From Bacteroidota bacterium (lineage in GTDB: Bacteria; Bacteroidota; Bacteroidia; Bacteroidales; UBA1402): DNA of 8,523 nt. The notes beneath the pieces are model-generated. The model made no database searches. It had not been told where the DNA came from and saw only the letters and a program-made list of their open reading frames with translations. The stretch lies in assembly GCA_030706285.1 (NCBI GenBank), contig JAUZOU010000115.1, positions 1 through 8,523 of the forward strand, written 5' to 3'. This document shows positions 6,651 through 8,523 of this stretch, one piece after another. The translations under genes and the position numbers were made by a program. Position 1 is the stretch's first letter. Each line of letters opens with the position of its first letter.

Positions 6651-6658
6651 TAATTTTG
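6651..6658 (+). promoter_or_regulatory. purN: Possible -7 promoter element for purN
   Basis: TAATTTTG is a perfect match to the Bacteroides -7 consensus TAnnTTTG on the plus strand. No convincing TTTG lies 19 to 21 bp upstream, where only TTA-type sequence is present. If used, the purN leader would be about 105 to 110 nt long and would contain the hairpin at 6720-6750. The site overlaps the acpP promoter candidate on the other strand, so the two could compete. Confidence 0.3.
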
Positions 6659-6667
6659 CGGTGCAAA
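6655..6667. repeat. Short TTTGC/GCAAA dyad in the acpP-purN divergent region
   Basis: TTTGC (6655-6659) and GCAAA (6663-6667) form a perfect 5-bp inverted repeat around GGT. It sits inside the acpP promoter candidate and shares its half-site with the longer dyad at 6720-6750. Confidence 0.45.
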
Positions 6668-6719
6668 GAAACGAAGAAAATTGGATTTTCACTAATTTTT
6701 ATCCGAGAAACTGCATTTA

Positions 6720-6750
6720 TTTTGCACATAGCGACGAAAAATGTGCAAAA
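6720..6750. repeat. 10-bp inverted repeat in the purN leader
   Basis: TTTTGCACAT (6720-6729) and ATGTGCAAAA (6741-6750) are perfect reverse complements separated by 11 nt. The repeat ends 21 bp before the purN start codon. As RNA it would be an A/U-rich hairpin close to the ribosome entry region; as DNA it is a good dimer operator. Only A-run sequence and ATTCG follow, so it is not a terminator for plus-strand transcription. Confidence 0.6.
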
Positions 6751-6771
6751 ATTCGCCTAAGACTAACGTTT

Positions 6772-7350
6772 ATGCCAATCATAAGGATCGCTTTACTTGC
6801 CTCTGGTTCAGGCACAAATGCTGAAAATATTGTCCGATACTTTTCAGGAAGGAAAGATGTGCTAATTTCGCTTATTATTTCCAATAAGCCAGATGCGTTT
6901 GTTTTAAAGAGGGCAGAAAAACTTGGTGTTCCATCGGTGGTCATGGCTAAGGAGACCCTGGAGCATCCTGATTCGTTATTGGCTGTATTGACCGAACACA
7001 AGATCGATTTTATCGTATTGGCCGGTTTTCTACTCAAAGTTCCCGCTGAGGTTATCCGTTCTTTCCCGGGTCGCATTCTGAATATTCATCCGGCATTGCT
7101 GCCGAAACATGGTGGCAAAGGCATGTACGGCAACCGGGTCCATGAAGCTGTCATCCACGCAGGTGAAAAGGAATCAGGCATTACCATCCATCTGATCAAT
7201 GAACAGTATGATGAAGGTGCCATGGTTTATCAGGCAACCTGCCCTGTCCTGCCGGACGATACACCCGATGTGTTGGCTGCCAGAATCCATCTTCTGGAAT
7301 ACGAGCACTATCCGAGGGTAATTGATGAAACACTGAAAAAGGTGTTCTGA
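6772..7350 (+). CDS. purN: Phosphoribosylglycinamide formyltransferase (GART)
   Basis: PurN transfers the formyl group of 10-formyltetrahydrofolate to GAR, the third step of de novo purine synthesis. The start is set at 6772 (MPIIRIALLASGSGTN), giving 192 residues, a normal family length. The frame stays open back to an ATG at 6637, but those 45 extra codons run through the divergent promoter region and resemble no part of PurN. The phosphate-binding loop SGSGTN is at 11-16. The catalytic residues are Asn104 and His106 in ILNIHPALLPKHGGKGMYG, and Asp147 in QYDEGAMV. These correspond to Asn106, His108 and Asp144 of the E. coli enzyme. The gene diverges from acpP and converges on pdxB, with 10 bp between their stop codons, so it appears to be transcribed alone. 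An inverted repeat just upstream may regulate it. Confidence 0.96.
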   Translation: MPIIRIALLASGSGTNAENIVRYFSGRKDVLISLIISNKPDAFVLKRAEKLGVPSVVMAKETLEHPDSLLAVLTEHKIDFIVLAGFLLKVPAEVIRSFPGRILNIHPALLPKHGGKGMYGNRVHEAVIHAGEKESGITIHLINEQYDEGAMVYQATCPVLPDDTPDVLAARIHLLEYEHYPRVIDETLKKVF

Positions 7351-7360
7351 ATGGCGTTCC

Positions 7361-8497
7361 TTATTCGTTTACTTGCTTGTCCGCCGGATGGACAGGCAAC
7401 TGGAATCCGAATGCTCTCATCAAATCGGCGTCCTTGTCAGGGAGATTCAGCAGCCTGAATGCCTTGTATTCTCTTCGCAGTTCGTAATTAGCCCGTAATT
7501 GATCAAATGACTTAGGATTCTTTTTTAGCATCTTCGTGTCATTCAAAGGATTATAGGTGTGTAACAAGGCTGAGGCAATTTTATCCGGGCTGTTTCTTGG
7601 AATTTTCAGAATGGGAGCATCCGGTATAGGCAATTCCGGAACGATTCGCGGCAAATTCAGCTGAAAAAATCTGTTAAGTTGTTCCAATACGGCTTTTGTC
7701 GCATTGGCTTTTCCATCTGAAGAATAACCGGCTATGTGAGGTGTTGTGACCAGGCATTTTTCAAGCAGCTCCTGATCGATATCAGGTTCATTTTCCCAAC
7801 AGTCAAGCACACAATCAATGACTTTGCCCTCCTGAATGGCTTGTTTCAGGGCATGGGTATCAATGACACCGCCTCTTGACGAATTAATCAGAAAGATCGG
7901 TTTAGTCAGTCTAGCAAAAAAAGAAGCATCCAGCAAATGATAGGTTTTGTCCGGCCCTTCTTTTTCAAGAGTCGTATGAAGCGTGATGATGTCACATTCT
8001 TTCAGGAGGCGATCCAGTGAATTGAAATTCTTTTCTCCTTCGTTTCTGGCCCTTGGAGGGTCGTTGAGCAAGATGTTCATACCCAGCAATCTGGCACTCC
8101 GCTCAACTTTCTGCCCTACCTGACCGGCTCCAATAATCCCAAGCGTTTTATCAGCTAGTTTGAATCCGTATTTATCAGCCAGGACGAGCAGGGAAGAAGT
8201 GACATATTGTGCCACTGCACGGGAATTACAACCAGGAGCGCTTACCCAGGTGATGTTCTTGGCTTCGCAATAATCCTGGTCAATATGGTCATAACCGATG
8301 GTGGCCGTACCGATAAACCTTACGTTGGTTCCTTCAAGCAAGTCGCTGTTACAAATAGTCCGCGTTCTTACAATCAGTGCGTCTGCATCCAGCAAATCTT
8401 TATTACAAATATCCCTGCCAGGTAAGTAAACAACTTCTGCAACAGGTTCCAGCAAACCTTTTAAAAAAGGGATCTCTATGTCGGCAACAATCTTCAT
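7361..8497 (-). CDS. pdxB: Erythronate-4-phosphate dehydrogenase
   Basis: PdxB oxidises 4-phosphoerythronate to 2-oxo-3-hydroxy-4-phosphobutanoate in the DXP-dependent route to pyridoxal 5'-phosphate. The 378-residue product is a D-2-hydroxyacid dehydrogenase. A substrate-binding region is followed by a Rossmann NAD-binding loop GAGQVG (123-128), with Asp146 as the acidic residue that favours NAD over NADP. The catalytic Arg-Glu-His set is Arg208 (NSSRGGVID), Glu237 (CWENEPDID) and His254 (TTPHIAGYS). The C-terminal 90 or so residues after the catalytic domain (LPIPDAPILKIP onward) form the extra dimerisation domain that sets PdxB apart from SerA and other relatives. The start MKIVADIEIPF is typical of the family. 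Only 26 bp upstream are visible; they include TATTTTCA on the minus strand (8515-8508), the same octamer as in the acpP promoter candidate. Promoter and upstream neighbour cannot be judged. Confidence 0.95.
   Translation of the reverse strand: MKIVADIEIPFLKGLLEPVAEVVYLPGRDICNKDLLDADALIVRTRTICNSDLLEGTNVRFIGTATIGYDHIDQDYCEAKNITWVSAPGCNSRAVAQYVTSSLLVLADKYGFKLADKTLGIIGAGQVGQKVERSARLLGMNILLNDPPRARNEGEKNFNSLDRLLKECDIITLHTTLEKEGPDKTYHLLDASFFARLTKPIFLINSSRGGVIDTHALKQAIQEGKVIDCVLDCWENEPDIDQELLEKCLVTTPHIAGYSSDGKANATKAVLEQLNRFFQLNLPRIVPELPIPDAPILKIPRNSPDKIASALLHTYNPLNDTKMLKKNPKSFDQLRANYELRREYKAFRLLNLPDKDADLMRAFGFQLPVHPADKQVNE
7375..7397. other. Hairpin at the purN/pdxB convergent junction
   Basis: GCTTGTCC (7375-7382) pairs with GGACAGGC (7390-7397), including one T-G wobble, around a 7-nt loop. 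It lies inside the last codons of pdxB and begins 25 bp after the purN stop. No T-run follows on either strand, so it is a possible 3'-end stabilising hairpin rather than a clear terminator. Confidence 0.3.
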
Positions 8498-8523
8498 AAA
8501 CAGTTATTGAAAATACTCCCTGG

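Larger units (their letters stand above)
6638..6667 (-). promoter_or_regulatory. acpP: Candidate promoter of acpP-fabF-rnc
   Basis: Read on the minus strand, TTTG (6667-6664) matches the Bacteroides -33 element. Eighteen bases later TATTTTCA (6645-6638) partly matches the -7 element TAnnTTTG. The element ends 26 bp before the acpP start codon, giving a short leader. The -33 box is good, the -7 box is only partial, and the spacing is slightly short. Confidence 0.4.

Noticed and set aside
6637..6771. N-terminal extension giving a 237-residue PurN
   Set aside because: PurN normally begins a few residues before the SGSGTN loop, and the extension covers the divergent promoter region with no family-like sequence.
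7375..7397. Intrinsic terminator between purN and pdxB
   Set aside because: The stem is good, but no T-run follows on either strand and it lies within pdxB coding sequence; kept only as a low-confidence hairpin.
1..8523. Defence system, mobile element or CRISPR array
   Set aside because: All genes but three are recognisable housekeeping genes in a conventional arrangement. No transposase, integrase, nuclease cassette, direct-repeat array or terminal inverted repeats were seen.

Overview
The window reads as ordinary core chromosome of a Bacteroidota bacterium, most likely of the order Bacteroidales. The evidence is the acpP-fabF-rnc gene order, an RNase III and a CysRS with Bacteroidales-style sequence, an Ig-like lipoprotein-type gene followed by a DUF3108 gene, start codons preceded by A/T-rich sequence without Shine-Dalgarno motifs, and several close matches to the Bacteroides -7 promoter element TAnnTTTG. 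There are no mobile elements, CRISPR arrays, tRNA or rRNA genes, and no sign of recent transfer. The genus cannot be named from the sequence alone.

Layout. Positions 1-645 (+) hold the 3' end of a large Bacteroidales Ig-like domain protein cut by the window edge. A 165-bp spacer with two strong inverted repeats follows, then a secreted DUF3108 protein (811-1644, +). This pair converges on a minus-strand block. In transcription order, that block begins with acpP (6611-6369), fabF (6347-5082) and rnc (5100-4285), the last two overlapping. A terminator-like hairpin directly follows the rnc stop codon. A new promoter-like site then precedes a shortened GH3-superfamily gene (4204-3155), which is followed 7 bp later by cysS (3147-1654). 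Diverging from acpP is purN (6772-7350, +), which converges tail to tail with pdxB (8497-7361, -).

Functionally the window combines fatty-acid chain elongation (AcpP, FabF), RNA processing (RNase III), cysteinyl-tRNA formation (CysS), de novo purine synthesis (PurN) and pyridoxal phosphate synthesis (PdxB), plus two envelope or secreted proteins of unknown role.

No new multi-gene system is evident. The item most worth following up is the GH3-like gene. It is an intact reading frame that looks like a catalytically dead, N-terminal-domain-only relative of the GH3 acyl-adenylating enzymes. It has its own candidate promoter with an overlapping dyad and sits as the leader gene of cysS. Secondary items are the paired TTTGC/GCAAA dyads between acpP and purN, and the two dyads upstream of the DUF3108 gene.
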